Positions 8,617-18,477 of a stretch of 64,000 nt of DNA are shown here, in pieces (position 1 is the first letter of the stretch; each line of letters opens with the position of its first letter). Position numbers and translations under genes: made by a program. This DNA is from Nocardioides rotundus (GTDB lineage Bacteria; Actinomycetota; Actinomycetes; Propionibacteriales; Nocardioidaceae). The notes under the pieces were generated by a model. That model searched no databases, was not told the origin of the DNA, and saw only the letters and a program-made list of their open reading frames with translations. The stretch is from contig NZ_CP082922.1 in assembly GCF_019931675.1 (NCBI RefSeq), positions 124,001 through 188,000 on the forward strand, written 5' to 3'.

Positions 8617-8622
8617 TACAGT
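8617..8622 (+). promoter_or_regulatory. Probable -10 element, leaderless start of the monooxygenase gene
   Basis: TACAGT lies exactly 7 nt before ATG 8630. There is no Shine-Dalgarno sequence in between, consistent with a leaderless transcript. Confidence 0.55.
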
Positions 8623-8629
8623 TACTTTC

Positions 8630-10072
8630 ATGAGCGAGCACGTGGACGTCCTGATCATCGGCGCCGGACTCTCCGGCATCGGCGCGGCCGCGCAACTGAG
8701 CCGCGAGCATCCGGGGAGGTCCTATCTCGTGCTGGAGTCGCGTGCGGCGTCCGGCGGCACCTGGGACCTGTTCCGCTACCCGGGGGTGCGCTCGGACAGC
8801 GACATGTACACCCTGGGCTACCGCTTCAAGCCGTGGACGGGGGAGAAGTCCCTCGCCGACGGGGGCGCGATCCTGGACTACGTGCGCGAGACGGCGCGGG
8901 AGTACGCCGTGGACCAGCGGATCCTCTTCGAGCACCGGGTCGTGCGCGCGGAGTGGGACAGCGATACCGCCCGCTGGACGGTGACCGCCGAGACCCCCGA
9001 CGGCACCCGCGAGCTCACCGCCGACTTCCTCTGGGCGTGCTCGGGCTACTACGACTACGAGCAGGGCTTCACTCCGACCTTCGCCGACCAGGAGAGCTTC
9101 GCCGGCGAGGTCATCCACCCCCAGCACTGGCCCGAGGGCTTCGACCCCACCGGCAAGAGGGTCGTGGTGATCGGCTCCGGCGCGACCGCGGTGACGCTGG
9201 TGCCCGCACTGGCCAAGGGCGGCGCCGAGCAGGTGACCATGCTGCAGCGCTCCCCGACGTACATCCTCTCCCTCCCGGCCGTGGACAAGATCGCCTCCTG
9301 GTTGCGCCGGCGACTGCCGGAGAAGGCGGCCTACCGGGTTGTGCGGTGGAAGAACATCGGCGCCGCGACCGCGCTCTATCAGTTCTGCCAGGCCCAGCCG
9401 CGGCTCGCGCGGCGGCTGATCCGCGGCGAGAACCTCAAGCGGCTGCCCGCGTCCGTCGACGTGGACACCCACTTCAAGCCGCGCTACGACCCGTGGGACC
9501 AGCGGCTGTGCCTGGTCCCCGACTCCGACCTCTTCAAGGAGCTGCGCTCCGGTCGGGCCGAGGTCGTCACCGACACCATCGAGCGGTTCACCCCCGCCGG
9601 CCTGCGCCTGGGCTCCGGGCGCGAGCTCGAGGCCGACGTCGTGGTCACCGCCACCGGGCTCAACCTGAAGGCCTTCGGTGGCGCTGAGTTCGTCGTCGAC
9701 GGGGACAAGGTCGACCTCAGCGACAGCATCTCCTACCGGGCGCTGATGCTCTCCGGGCTGCCGAACTTCGCCTTCACCATCGGCTACACCAACGCGTCCT
9801 GGACGCTCAAGGCCGACCTGGTCGCGGAGTACGTCTGCCGGCTGCTCGCGCACATGGACGCCCACGGCTACCGCGCCGTCGTCCCCGTCCCGCCCGAGGG
9901 GCTCGGCCGCGAGCCGTTCATGGACTTCAGCGCCGGGTACGTGCTCCGCTCCATCGACGACCTGCCGCGCCAGGGCGACAAGGAGCCCTGGCGGCTGCGG
10001 CAGAACTACCTGCACGACGTCCGCACCATCCGGCGCTCCCGGATCGACGACGCCGCCCTGGCGTTCAGCTGA
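8630..10072 (+). CDS. FAD-dependent monooxygenase with Baeyer-Villiger fingerprint
   Basis: 480 residues from ATG 8630; an upstream in-frame GTG at 8603 is less likely because the leaderless promoter and Rossmann fold fit 8630. The FAD fingerprint GAGLSGIG is at residues 10-17, a second nucleotide fold VVVIGSGATAV near residue 180, and between them FAGEVIHPQHWP matches the FxGxxxHxxxW[P/D] signature of type I Baeyer-Villiger monooxygenases. These use NADPH and O2 to insert oxygen next to a ketone; related FMOs oxidise N or S. Length and architecture are close to the EthA-like group. Substrate unknown. The downstream region is a large repeat array, so it is probably transcribed alone. Confidence 0.85.
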   Translation: MSEHVDVLIIGAGLSGIGAAAQLSREHPGRSYLVLESRAASGGTWDLFRYPGVRSDSDMYTLGYRFKPWTGEKSLADGGAILDYVRETAREYAVDQRILFEHRVVRAEWDSDTARWTVTAETPDGTRELTADFLWACSGYYDYEQGFTPTFADQESFAGEVIHPQHWPEGFDPTGKRVVVIGSGATAVTLVPALAKGGAEQVTMLQRSPTYILSLPAVDKIASWLRRRLPEKAAYRVVRWKNIGAATALYQFCQAQPRLARRLIRGENLKRLPASVDVDTHFKPRYDPWDQRLCLVPDSDLFKELRSGRAEVVTDTIERFTPAGLRLGSGRELEADVVVTATGLNLKAFGGAEFVVDGDKVDLSDSISYRALMLSGLPNFAFTIGYTNASWTLKADLVAEYVCRLLAHMDAHGYRAVVPVPPEGLGREPFMDFSAGYVLRSIDDLPRQGDKEPWRLRQNYLHDVRTIRRSRIDDAALAFS

Positions 10073-10084
10073 GGCCCGGGGGCC

Positions 10085-10588
10085 TTCGCTGGTCGAGCGG
10101 GCCTTCGCTGGTCGAGCGGTCCTTCGCTGGTCGAGCCCGTCGAGACCACCGCGGCTCTCGCTGGTCGAGCCCGTCGAGACCACCCCGGCTCTCGCTGGTC
10201 GAGCCTGTCGAGACCCGGCCCGGCTTTCGCTGGTCGAGCCCGTCGAGACCACCCCGGCTCTCGCTGGTCGAGCCCGTCGAGACCCGCGCTGGCTCTCGTG
10301 GGTCGTGCGGGCCTTCGGTGGTCGAGCCCGTCGAGACCACCCCGGCTCTCGGTGGTCGTGCGGGCCTTCGCTGGTCGAGCCCGTCGAGACCACCCCGGCT
10401 CTCGGTGGTCGTGCGGGCCTTCGGTGGTCGAGCCTGTCGAGACCATGCCCGGCTCTCGCTGGTCGAGCCGGTCGAGACCACCCCGGCCTTCGCTGGTCGA
10501 GCCCGTCGAGACCACACCCCGGCTCTCGGTGGTCGAGCCCGTCGAGACCCGGCCCGGCTTTCGCTGGTCGAGCTTGTCGAGGCCAAGG
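10085..10588. repeat. Cluster of about twelve GGTCGAGCC(C/T)GTCGAGACC elements
   Basis: The gap between the monooxygenase and HNH genes is almost filled by a degenerate repeat. Each unit has the 19-mer GGTCGAGCCCGTCGAGACC (variants at the 10th-11th base) followed by a 15-25 bp linker rich in CCGGCTCTCGCT. I count about twelve units plus two truncated ones at the left end. The 19-mer is an imperfect palindrome (GGTC...GACC outer arms). Unit spacing is irregular and no cas genes are near, so it is not CRISPR. The same element reappears inside the acyl-CoA carboxylase gene at 34211. No gene is supported in the stretch. Confidence 0.9.
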
Positions 10589-10591
10589 TCG

Positions 10592-10600
10592 TTGTCCACA
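10592..10600 (+). promoter_or_regulatory. Single consensus actinobacterial DnaA box
   Basis: TTGTCCACA is a perfect match to the DnaA box consensus of high-G+C actinobacteria. It lies 52 bp before the HNH start codon and directly after the repeat cluster. A lone box is not an origin; it could bind DnaA as a regulator or be chance. Confidence 0.3.
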
Positions 10601-10638
10601 GGGACGAAGGTCGGGTGTCTACTGTCGGTCGAGCGGAG

Positions 10639-10644
10639 TAGAAT
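10639..10644 (+). promoter_or_regulatory. Probable -10 element, leaderless start of the HNH gene
   Basis: TAGAAT, a near-consensus -10, lies 7 nt before ATG 10652 with no ribosome binding site. Confidence 0.55.
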
Positions 10645-11909
10645 CGTATCTATGATCGAACGTCTCGCAGAGCTCGTCTCCCTGTCCGCGGCGCCGGGTG
10701 AGCGGCTGTGCGCGGGGACGGTGGGAGCGTGGGCGGCCGAGCTGTCCGCGGCGGTCGCCGCGGCGACCGACGAGGGTCCCGACGGTCCCGAGGAGGCGGG
10801 GTCGGGGCTGGACCCGGCCGGGATGGTGGATGCGATCCGGGCGTTGGAGGAGCTGTCGTGTGTGGTCACCGCGGCACAGGCGGCGCTCTCGGCGGAGCTG
10901 GACACACAGACCCGGGCCGCGCGGGCCGCGGCCGGAGTGCCCGCGGCCGCGCAGGGCCGGGGGATCGGGCATCAGGTCGCGCACGCCCGGAGGGTCTCCC
11001 CGCACCGCGGGGCCCGGCATCTGGGGCTCGCGCTGATCGTGCAGCGCGAGCTGCCCCACACGTGGGCGGCGTGGCGTGCCGGGCGGATCACCGAGTGGAA
11101 GGCGACCTTGATCGCGCGGGAGACCGCGTGCCTGTCCCTGGCCGACCGGGTGGCGGTGGACGCCCAGATCGCCGCCGACCCGTGCTGGCTCCAGGAGCGG
11201 GGCGATCGGGAGCTGGCCGGGCTGGTGCGGGCCGCGGCCGAGCAGGCCGACCCCGCGGCCGCGGTCGCGCGCCGCCGCAACGCCGAGGCCGACCGGCATG
11301 CCTCGATCCGGCCGGCACCGGACACCATGGTGTGGTTCACCGCCCTGCTGCCGGTCAAGGCCGGGGTCGCGCTGTGGGCCACCCTGACCCGGGCCGCGGA
11401 CGCTGCCCGCGCGGCCGGTGACCCCCGCACCCGGGGGCAGGTCATCACCGACACCCTGGTGGACACCGTCACCACCCACGCCGTCGCCCCCACCTCGTCC
11501 ACGAGCTGGCACGACCAGCCCACCAGCCCCTCCACCGACGCGGGCGCCCCGGTAGGTCCGGGGGTGCAGTTGGGGCTGGTGATGACCGATGCCGCGCTGT
11601 TCGGCACCAGCGAAGACCCCGCGCACCTGGAGGGCTACGGCCCGATCCCGGCCGAGCTCGCCCGGGAGATCACCGCCGACGCGCTCACCGAAGGGGAGAA
11701 GGTGTGGGTACGGCGGCTCTACACCCACCCGGTCACCGGAGAGCTGGCCGCGGCCGAGACCCGCTCGCGCCGGTTCCGCGCCAGCCTGGCCCGGTTCATC
11801 CGGCTCCGGGACCGCACCTGCCGCACCCCCTGGTGCGACGCCCCGGTCCGCCACCTCGACCACGCCACCGACCACGCCTCGGGCGGCCCGACCAGCGCCA
11901 CCAACGGGC

Positions 11910-11912
11910 AGG
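11910..11912 (+). repeat. Left copy of 3-bp target duplication (AGG)
   Basis: AGG directly abuts the left terminal inverted repeat of the IS3 element and matches AGG at 14619-14621 beyond the right end; 3 bp is the usual IS3-family duplication. Right copy: 14619-14621. Confidence 0.85.
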
Positions 11913-12186
11913 TGAACCGCCCCGGGTTCAGTGGAGGCTCGGTTCTGACATTTCGAGGGTCTCAGACTCGTGCTGCGTGAGGTAGTAGGTGGCTTCGGCC
12001 TCGGCCGGTGGGATGTTGCCGAGCGCCTCGAAGAGGCGCCGGTTGTTGAACCAGTCGACCCACTCCAGTGTGGCGATCTCGACGTCGTCGAGGTTCCGCC
12101 ACGGACCGCGCCGTCTGATGACTTCGGTCTTGAACAGGCCGATGATCGATTCGGCCATGGCGTTGACGCCCCTATAGGTCAAGACT

Positions 12187-13296
12187 TCATTGTGGCGCCT
12201 CGCCCCGGCGGGCGCGGTGGTCGGTCATCACGGCTTGGTACACCTCGCGGGCGAGGTAACGCTTGAGGCACCGGATGATGTCGCGTTTAGACAGCCCCTC
12301 GGCAGTGCGTCGGGCGACGTAATCGATGGTCGGCTGATGGAACCTCATCCGGACGATCACAGCTCGGTAGAGGGCGGCGTTCGCTTCGCGGTGACCGGCT
12401 CGTGAGAGCCGGTGCCGGTTCGTCATGCCTGATGAGGCAGGGACCGGACTGGTGCCGCAAAGCTTGGCAAACGCGGCTTCGGAGTGAACGCGTTCTGGGT
12501 TGTCGCCGAAGACGATGAGGACCTCGGCGGCGGTGTCGGCGCCGATGCCCAGTCCTTCACGCAGGGTGGGTGCGTGGGCGCGGGTGAGGTCGTCGAGGAT
12601 CGTGTCGTGCTCGCGGATTTCGGCGTCCAGCGTTTGGTAGCGCTTCGCGAGCGTCCGTAGCGCGTGCTTCGCACTCGCGGTCGGTGAGGTCACCGCTCCC
12701 GGACGCAACGAGGCGCACCGGTTGATGAGGACCTTGTCGGATGTCCCGGCGAGGTGCTCGCGCAGGTCCGCGGGCGCGGTGACGATCAGCGCCTTGAGCG
12801 TGATCATCGCGCTGGTCCTGGCCTTCCGCGCGGTGTCCCGGGCGATCTTGATCTGTCGGATCATCTCGGCGGTGCCGTCGGCGGACTTCGGGATCGCCGT
12901 CGCTTGGCCGCCGAGTACTGCACGCGCGGCGGCCTCGGCGTCGAGGGTGTCGCTCTTGCCGTTGCTGCGACGGCCGCGCCGGTCACCGCGGTTGACCTCG
13001 ATGACGCGGTGGCCGGTGCGGCGCAGGAAACTGGCCAGGCCGACTCCGTAGCTGCCGGTGCCCTCGACGCCGTAAGCGATCACGCGACCGTTGCCGGCCA
13101 ACGAGGCGGCCCAAGCCTCGAGTTGCGCGTATCCCTCGCGGTTCGCCGCGACATGCTGCGCAGCGAGCCGTGCGCCGAGGTGGTCCAAGGCGACCGCGAC
13201 GTGGGCGTACTTGTGGGTGTCGACACCGATGATGATCTGCCGACTCGTGACGTCGGCGGCTACCTGCTCGGCGGGTTCGACGGTCATGCTGGTCAT
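12187..13296 (-). CDS. IS110-family transposase (DEDD recombinase)
   Basis: 369 residues, full length. ATG 13296 has a strong AGGAGGG 6 nt upstream. The RuvC-like N-terminal domain shows the DEDD tetrad: Asp26 in IIIGVDTHK, Glu78 in YGVEGTGSYG, and Asp116 and Asp119 in GKSDTLDAEAAARA. The C-terminal Transposase_20 domain has the LCGTSPVPASSG motif, with the catalytic serine candidate at about 288-289. Family members are bridge-RNA-guided serine/DEDD recombinases that move through a circular intermediate. No frameshift or stop is seen, so the element may be active. Confidence 0.95.
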   Translation of the reverse strand: MTSMTVEPAEQVAADVTSRQIIIGVDTHKYAHVAVALDHLGARLAAQHVAANREGYAQLEAWAASLAGNGRVIAYGVEGTGSYGVGLASFLRRTGHRVIEVNRGDRRGRRSNGKSDTLDAEAAARAVLGGQATAIPKSADGTAEMIRQIKIARDTARKARTSAMITLKALIVTAPADLREHLAGTSDKVLINRCASLRPGAVTSPTASAKHALRTLAKRYQTLDAEIREHDTILDDLTRAHAPTLREGLGIGADTAAEVLIVFGDNPERVHSEAAFAKLCGTSPVPASSGMTNRHRLSRAGHREANAALYRAVIVRMRFHQPTIDYVARRTAEGLSKRDIIRCLKRYLAREVYQAVMTDHRARRGEAPQ

Positions 13297-13339
13297 GGCT
13301 GCCCTCCTGATCTGCTGGGTGGTCGGAGCCAGCTGGTCG

Positions 13340-14567
<1,228 letters not shown>

Positions 14568-14842
14568 GACTCCACCCTTCCGTGGGATCAATGCCTCCAC
14601 CAGACCCGGGGCGGTTCAAGGGCATGTGCGAGGCCTGCAACCTGGCCAAGCAGGCCCCCGACTGGCACACCACCCCCGCACCCGGACCGCACGGCACCCA
14701 CGGCATCGCCACCACCCTGCCCACCGGGCACCACTACCTCACCCGACCCCCACCCCTGACCGACCCGAAGGGGCCCGGACCCCGACAGCAACCCTCCCTC
14801 AGGGTCGACTTCGTCCTCACCGGCTGACGCACCTCGGAGCCG

Positions 14843-14894
14843 CTCGTCCAGAACCGCGCACAGACTGCATCCCTGCGGGTGATCTTTGGACGAG
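14843..14894. other. Short inverted repeat downstream of the HNH remnant
   Basis: CTCGTCCA (14843-14850) and TGGACGAG (14887-14894) are perfect 8-bp complements 36 nt apart in the 122-bp gap before the CsbD gene. It could be a weak terminator for the HNH gene or a regulatory hairpin. No U-tract follows. Confidence 0.3.
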
Positions 14895-14949
14895 GTCCGC
14901 ATGCTTGACTGTGAATTGTTCGTTCAGCGAGCCGCTAAGGAGACCTGAC

Positions 14950-15132
14950 ATGGGTATTGGTGACAAGGCGAAGAACAAGTTCGAGGAGGCCTCGGGCCGG
15001 GCCAAGGAGTCCACCGGCGCCGCCACGGGCAACGACGAGCTGAAGAACGAGGGTCGAGCCGAGCAGGGCGAGTCCAAGGTCAAGCAGGTCGGTGAGAACC
15101 TCAAGGACGCGGCGAAGAACCTCAAGCGCTGA
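14950..15132 (+). CDS. CsbD-family stress protein
   Basis: 60 residues, strongly charged and helical: GDKAKNKFEEASGRAKESTG followed by a second similar repeat, the standard CsbD layout. AAGGAG lies 8 nt before ATG 14950. CsbD-like proteins are small cytoplasmic proteins induced under general stress (sigma-B regulon in Bacillus); their molecular function is not established. The gene has its own strong terminator, so it is a single-gene unit. It was probably unaffected by the IS insertion 330 bp upstream. Confidence 0.88.
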   Translation: MGIGDKAKNKFEEASGRAKESTGAATGNDELKNEGRAEQGESKVKQVGENLKDAAKNLKR

Positions 15133-15147
15133 CGTCCCCCTCGATCA

Positions 15148-15193
15148 CACCGAGGGGCCCCGCCTGGCAGGAGCGGGGCCCCTCGGTGTTTCT
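15148..15193 (+). terminator. Rho-independent terminator of the CsbD gene
   Basis: A perfect 16-bp stem, CACCGAGGGGCCCCGC (15148-15163) with its complement at 15173-15188, a 9-nt loop and then TTTCT. This is the clearest intrinsic terminator in the window. Confidence 0.9.
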
Positions 15194-15223
15194 CTGCGGT
15201 ACAACAATGACAGGCTGACCCGA

Positions 15224-16024
15224 GTGAAGCGCACCGTTTCCGCCAAGATCACCGGCACCGTCTCCGAGCCCGCCTACCTGGTCTGGGCCGTCGCCGTCGC
15301 CCGGCATCCCGGGCTGCTCGAGGAGGAGCTGACCGTCACGGTCGACGGAGAGCCCGTGGACTACCACGAGGTCGAGTCGCCCCACGGCGGCCGGCTGCAC
15401 GTCGTACCGGAAGCGCCCGTGGGCGAGTTCCAACTGGACTACCGGGCCGTCGTCGAGGGCCGTAGTGAGCCCGAGGAGGCCCCCGAGATCGACCGGATCA
15501 GCTACCGCAACCCCAGCCGGTACGTCGACTCCGACCGACTCGCCCAGGTCGCCGCGGCCCACTTCCGCGGCATGAAGGGCGCCGAGACCGTCGAGGCCGT
15601 GGCGACGTGGGTCAACGACCACCTGCTCTACCTCTCAGGCTCCAGCCGGGTCACCGACGGGGCGACCGAGACCTATCTCGCCCGCGCGGGCGTGTGCCGC
15701 GACTTCGCCCACCTCGTCATCACCTTCCTCCGGGCGCGGGGGCTCCCGGCGCGACTGGCGGCCGTCTACGCCCCCGGCCTGACGCCGATGGACTTCCACG
15801 CGGTCGCGGAGGTGTGGCTCGACGGCGCCTGGCAGGTCGTGGACGCGACCCGGCTGGCGCCGCGGGAGTCGATGCTGCGGATCGCCACCGGCCGCGACGC
15901 CGCAGACACGGCCTTCCTCAACGTGCTCGGCGGCCGGATGAAGCTGGGCCGGGTCGACGTCACCGCGGCGGTCGACGGCGACCTTCCCGAGGAGGACCCC
16001 GCGGCCGCCGTACAGCTCGGCTGA
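15224..16024 (+). CDS. Transglutaminase-like (papain-fold) domain protein
   Basis: 266 residues from GTG 15224. An N-terminal beta-rich domain (about 1-90) is followed by a transglutaminase core with the Cys-His-Asp triad in AGVCRDFAHL (near residue 160), MDFHAVAEVW (near 190) and WQVVDATRL (near 205). Bacterial members act as cysteine proteases or peptide cyclases or modifiers. No signal peptide is visible, so it is cytoplasmic. Upstream frame continues through the CsbD terminator and is not real. It is followed after 13 bp by a membrane protease gene. Substrate unknown. Confidence 0.82.
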   Translation: MKRTVSAKITGTVSEPAYLVWAVAVARHPGLLEEELTVTVDGEPVDYHEVESPHGGRLHVVPEAPVGEFQLDYRAVVEGRSEPEEAPEIDRISYRNPSRYVDSDRLAQVAAAHFRGMKGAETVEAVATWVNDHLLYLSGSSRVTDGATETYLARAGVCRDFAHLVITFLRARGLPARLAAVYAPGLTPMDFHAVAEVWLDGAWQVVDATRLAPRESMLRIATGRDAADTAFLNVLGGRMKLGRVDVTAAVDGDLPEEDPAAAVQLG

Positions 16025-16037
16025 GACACTGAGGCAC

Positions 16038-16733
16038 GTGCGCGACATCTGGCGATCCCTCACCGCCGAGCCCGCGACCGGCACCCCGGCCGCCTCCGAC
16101 GCCGAGCTGCGTCGCCGGCAGGTCGTCACCGCCGTCGTCGTGGTGCTCGGGGCCGTCGTGCTCGGCGTGTCCCTGCGGATCGACCCGGGCAGCGGCTGGT
16201 TCTACCTCTCCACCGCCGTGCTGGCGATCGTGTGGACCGCCGGCGCCTTCGCCTCCGGGCCCCTGCACCTGGGCCGGCTGATGCAGGGCGACCGGCTGCG
16301 CCGGCCGATCAGCGGCCCGATCGTGACCGGCCTGCTGCTGGCCGGGATCTTCGCGCTCGGCGGCTGGGTGATGACCCGCATCTCCTTCCTCGACCCGGTC
16401 TCCGACCTGGTCCGCAGCGTCCTCGCGCACGCGGGCGGCGACCCGTCGTTGCTGCTCCTGCTGCTCACGGTGGCGACCGGGATCGGCGAGGAGCTGTTCT
16501 TCCGCGGAGCTTTCTATGCCGCCGTACCCCGCCGGCCGGTGCTGTGGTCCACCGTCGCCTACACCGTGGCCACGCTGGCCACCGGCAACCTGATGCTCGG
16601 CTTCGCCGCCGTCCTGCTCGGCACCGTGTGCGGGCTGCAGCGTCAGGCCTCCGGCGGCGTCCTCGCGCCGATCCTCACCCACATCACCTGGTCCGGGACC
16701 ATGCTCTTCGCCCTGCCTGCCATCTTCGGGTGA
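16038..16733 (+). CDS. CPBP-family intramembrane glutamic endopeptidase
   Basis: 231 residues with about six hydrophobic segments. The catalytic EELFFRG (EExxxR) motif is near residue 152, a second motif FAAVLLGTVCGLQ near 195, and the His-containing third motif THITWSG near 215: the CPBP/Abi (Rce1-like) signature. Members cleave within or near membranes; bacterial roles include bacteriocin self-immunity and protein maturation. It starts at GTG, 13 bp after the transglutaminase-like gene, with GACACT 7 nt before the start as a possible leaderless promoter. Confidence 0.85.
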   Translation: MRDIWRSLTAEPATGTPAASDAELRRRQVVTAVVVVLGAVVLGVSLRIDPGSGWFYLSTAVLAIVWTAGAFASGPLHLGRLMQGDRLRRPISGPIVTGLLLAGIFALGGWVMTRISFLDPVSDLVRSVLAHAGGDPSLLLLLLTVATGIGEELFFRGAFYAAVPRRPVLWSTVAYTVATLATGNLMLGFAAVLLGTVCGLQRQASGGVLAPILTHITWSGTMLFALPAIFG

Positions 16734-16743
16734 GCCGGGCGCA

Positions 16744-16749
16744 TAGCGT
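16744..16749 (+). promoter_or_regulatory. Probable -10 element, leaderless start of the NAD(P)-binding protein gene
   Basis: TAGCGT lies 6 nt before ATG 16756, with no ribosome binding site. Confidence 0.5.
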
Positions 16750-16755
16750 GGCGCC

Positions 16756-17652
16756 ATGAGCACCGTCCTGGTCACCGGAGCCACCGGCTTCGTCGGCAGC
16801 CGCCTGATCCCCGAGCTGGTCGCGGCCGGCCACTCCGTGCGGGCGATGACCCGCCGTCCGGAGGAGTACGGCGGACCCGGCGAGCCCGTCGGCGGCGACG
16901 TGCACGACCCGGACTCCCTCGGCCCCGCGCTCGCGGGCGCCGATGTCGCGATCTACCTCGTGCACAGCCTGGGCGACGACGACTTCGAGGCGAAGGACGC
17001 GGCCGCCGCCCGTGCCTTCGGGGCGGCCGCGGCCGAGGCCGGGGTGCGCCAGATCGTCTACCTCGGTGGGCTCGGCGCCGACGGGCAGGAGCTCTCGGCG
17101 CACCTGCGCAGCCGCCGCGAGGTCGAGCAGCTGCTCGGTGAGGCAGGCGTCCCGGTCACCGTGCTGCGCGCCGCCATCGTGGTCGGGCACGGCGGCATCT
17201 CCTGGGAGCTGACCCGCCAGCTGGTGAAGAACCTCCCCGCGATGGTGGTGCCCCGCTGGGTCGGCACCCGCACCCAGCCGATCGCCGTGGACGACGTGGT
17301 GGGCTACCTCGTCGGCGTGGTCGACAACGAGCGGGCCCTCGGTCGGGTGCTCGAGATCGGCGGCCCGGACCGGCTCACCTACCTCTCGATGCTGCAGATC
17401 GCCGCTGAGGAGATGACCGGCCGGAAGGTCCCGATCGTGCAGGTACCCGTGCTGACGCCCCGGCTGTCGTCGTACTGGCTGGCCCTGGTCACCGACGTGG
17501 ACGTCACGACCGGGCGCAACCTGATCGACTCCATGGGCACCGAGGTGCTGGTGACCGACGACTCGGTGCGCTCGGTGGTGCCGAGGGAGCCGCTGACCTA
17601 CCGCGAGGCGGTACGGCGAGCGCTGGCCGAGCGGGAGTCCGACTCCTCTTGA
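16756..17652 (+). CDS. Atypical short-chain dehydrogenase (NmrA/SDR_a5-like NAD(P)-binding protein)
   Basis: 298 residues. The N-terminal GATGFVGSRL (residues 8-17) is the atypical SDR nucleotide motif. The Tyr-x3-Lys pair of classical SDRs is absent, and VYLGGLGADG marks the complex I NDUFA9/YwnB-like group. Such proteins act as reductases, epimerases or redox sensors. The C-terminal helical region (PVLTPRLSSYWLALVTDV) resembles the actinobacterial DUF2867-less form. Its last 55 bp overlap the end of the convergent MerR gene. Confidence 0.78.
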   Translation: MSTVLVTGATGFVGSRLIPELVAAGHSVRAMTRRPEEYGGPGEPVGGDVHDPDSLGPALAGADVAIYLVHSLGDDDFEAKDAAAARAFGAAAAEAGVRQIVYLGGLGADGQELSAHLRSRREVEQLLGEAGVPVTVLRAAIVVGHGGISWELTRQLVKNLPAMVVPRWVGTRTQPIAVDDVVGYLVGVVDNERALGRVLEIGGPDRLTYLSMLQIAAEEMTGRKVPIVQVPVLTPRLSSYWLALVTDVDVTTGRNLIDSMGTEVLVTDDSVRSVVPREPLTYREAVRRALAERESDSS

Positions 17653-18380
17653 CGCCGGGCCCGCCGCTCGATCCCCTCGCGGCGGGTGTCGTCCATCGCC
17701 GACTCGTAGGCCGCGACCAGCGAGGCGATGGAGAGCGGCTTGAGCTTCTCCACGACCTCGCGGATCGTCTCCGGGGTGGCACCCGCCTCCTTGTAGGCCG
17801 GCCACACCCGGGTCCGGAAGACCTCGTTGAGCTCCTCGGCCACGGCCCGCCCGTGGGCGGCGTACACCTCCCGCGCGGCCAGCGCCGCCTCGGTCGGGAA
17901 GCCCAGGTCGAGCAGCCCCAGCCCGATCGCGAGCTGGGAGGTGGCGACCCGGTAGCGGCCGCGCCCGGCCCGCTGGACGATCCCGACCACCTCGAGCATC
18001 TCGACCGCGTCGGCGTCCAGGCGTCGGGCGGCGCGCTCCTCCAACTCGGCGTGGCTGAGCTCGACCATCGACTCCGCCGACCAGGGCGCCAGCATGGTAC
18101 GGCGCAGCGCGAGGTCCTCCGGCGTGGTCTCCGCCGGGATCCCGTCGAGGTAGCGCTCGATCGCGGCCAGGGTGAAGCCGTGCCCCTGGAGCTCGCGCAC
18201 CAGCTCCAGCCGGGCGACGTGCTCGGAGGTGTAGTAGCCCGAGCGCCCGCGCCGGATCGGCGGCGGCACCAGCCCCTTGGCGGTGTAGAAGCGGACGTTG
18301 CGGACGCTCATGCCGACCCGGTTGGTCAGCTCGTCGAGCGTCAGCAGCTCGCGCAGCGCGTCGACGTCGGGCTGGGCCAC
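17598..18380 (-). CDS. MerR-family transcriptional regulator of the fadAB operon
   Basis: 260 residues from GTG 18380, preceded by GAGGAGGA at good spacing. The N-terminal winged helix-turn-helix (LTLDELTNRVGMSVRNVRFYTAKG) and the GYYTSEHVARLELVRELQG dimerisation region are MerR. The C-terminal domain is long (about 140 residues) and lacks Cys metal ligands, so it senses a small molecule, plausibly an acyl-CoA. It is divergent from fadA with a dyad in the shared 97-bp region. Its 3' end overlaps the convergent SDR gene by 55 bp, which may give antisense interference. Confidence 0.85.
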   Translation of the reverse strand: MAQPDVDALRELLTLDELTNRVGMSVRNVRFYTAKGLVPPPIRRGRSGYYTSEHVARLELVRELQGHGFTLAAIERYLDGIPAETTPEDLALRRTMLAPWSAESMVELSHAELEERAARRLDADAVEMLEVVGIVQRAGRGRYRVATSQLAIGLGLLDLGFPTEAALAAREVYAAHGRAVAEELNEVFRTRVWPAYKEAGATPETIREVVEKLKPLSIASLVAAYESAMDDTRREGIERRARRQEESDSRSASARRTASR

Positions 18381-18439
18381 GGCGGCGTTCCTCCTCGGGG
18401 TCCTGGGCTGTGAGCCGCCCCACAGGTAGGGGGCGAACC

Positions 18440-18470
18440 TTGACGATCGTGACAGTAATGCTGTCACAAT
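18440..18470 (+). promoter_or_regulatory. MerR-type promoter and operator of fadA
   Basis: The -35 TTGACG (18440-18445) and -10 CACAAT (18465-18470) are separated by 19 bp, the overlong spacer typical of MerR-controlled promoters. It contains the perfect dyad GTGACAG-N5-CTGTCAC (18449-18467). The ATG follows the -10 by 7 nt, so the transcript is probably leaderless. Confidence 0.75.
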
Positions 18471-18477
18471 CACCACC

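Noticed and set aside
7385..10393. 1002-residue minus-strand reading frame running through the monooxygenase and repeat region
   Set aside because: Only 7385-8452 has family similarity and a ribosome binding site; the rest is antisense to a real gene and repeat-derived peptide.
10085..10588. Repeat cluster looks like a CRISPR array
   Set aside because: Unit length and spacing are irregular, linkers are related to each other and not unique spacers, and no cas gene is in the window.
14582..14827. Independent small gene of 81 residues
   Set aside because: It is the 3' part of the split HNH gene; its first 13 codons come from the IS end.
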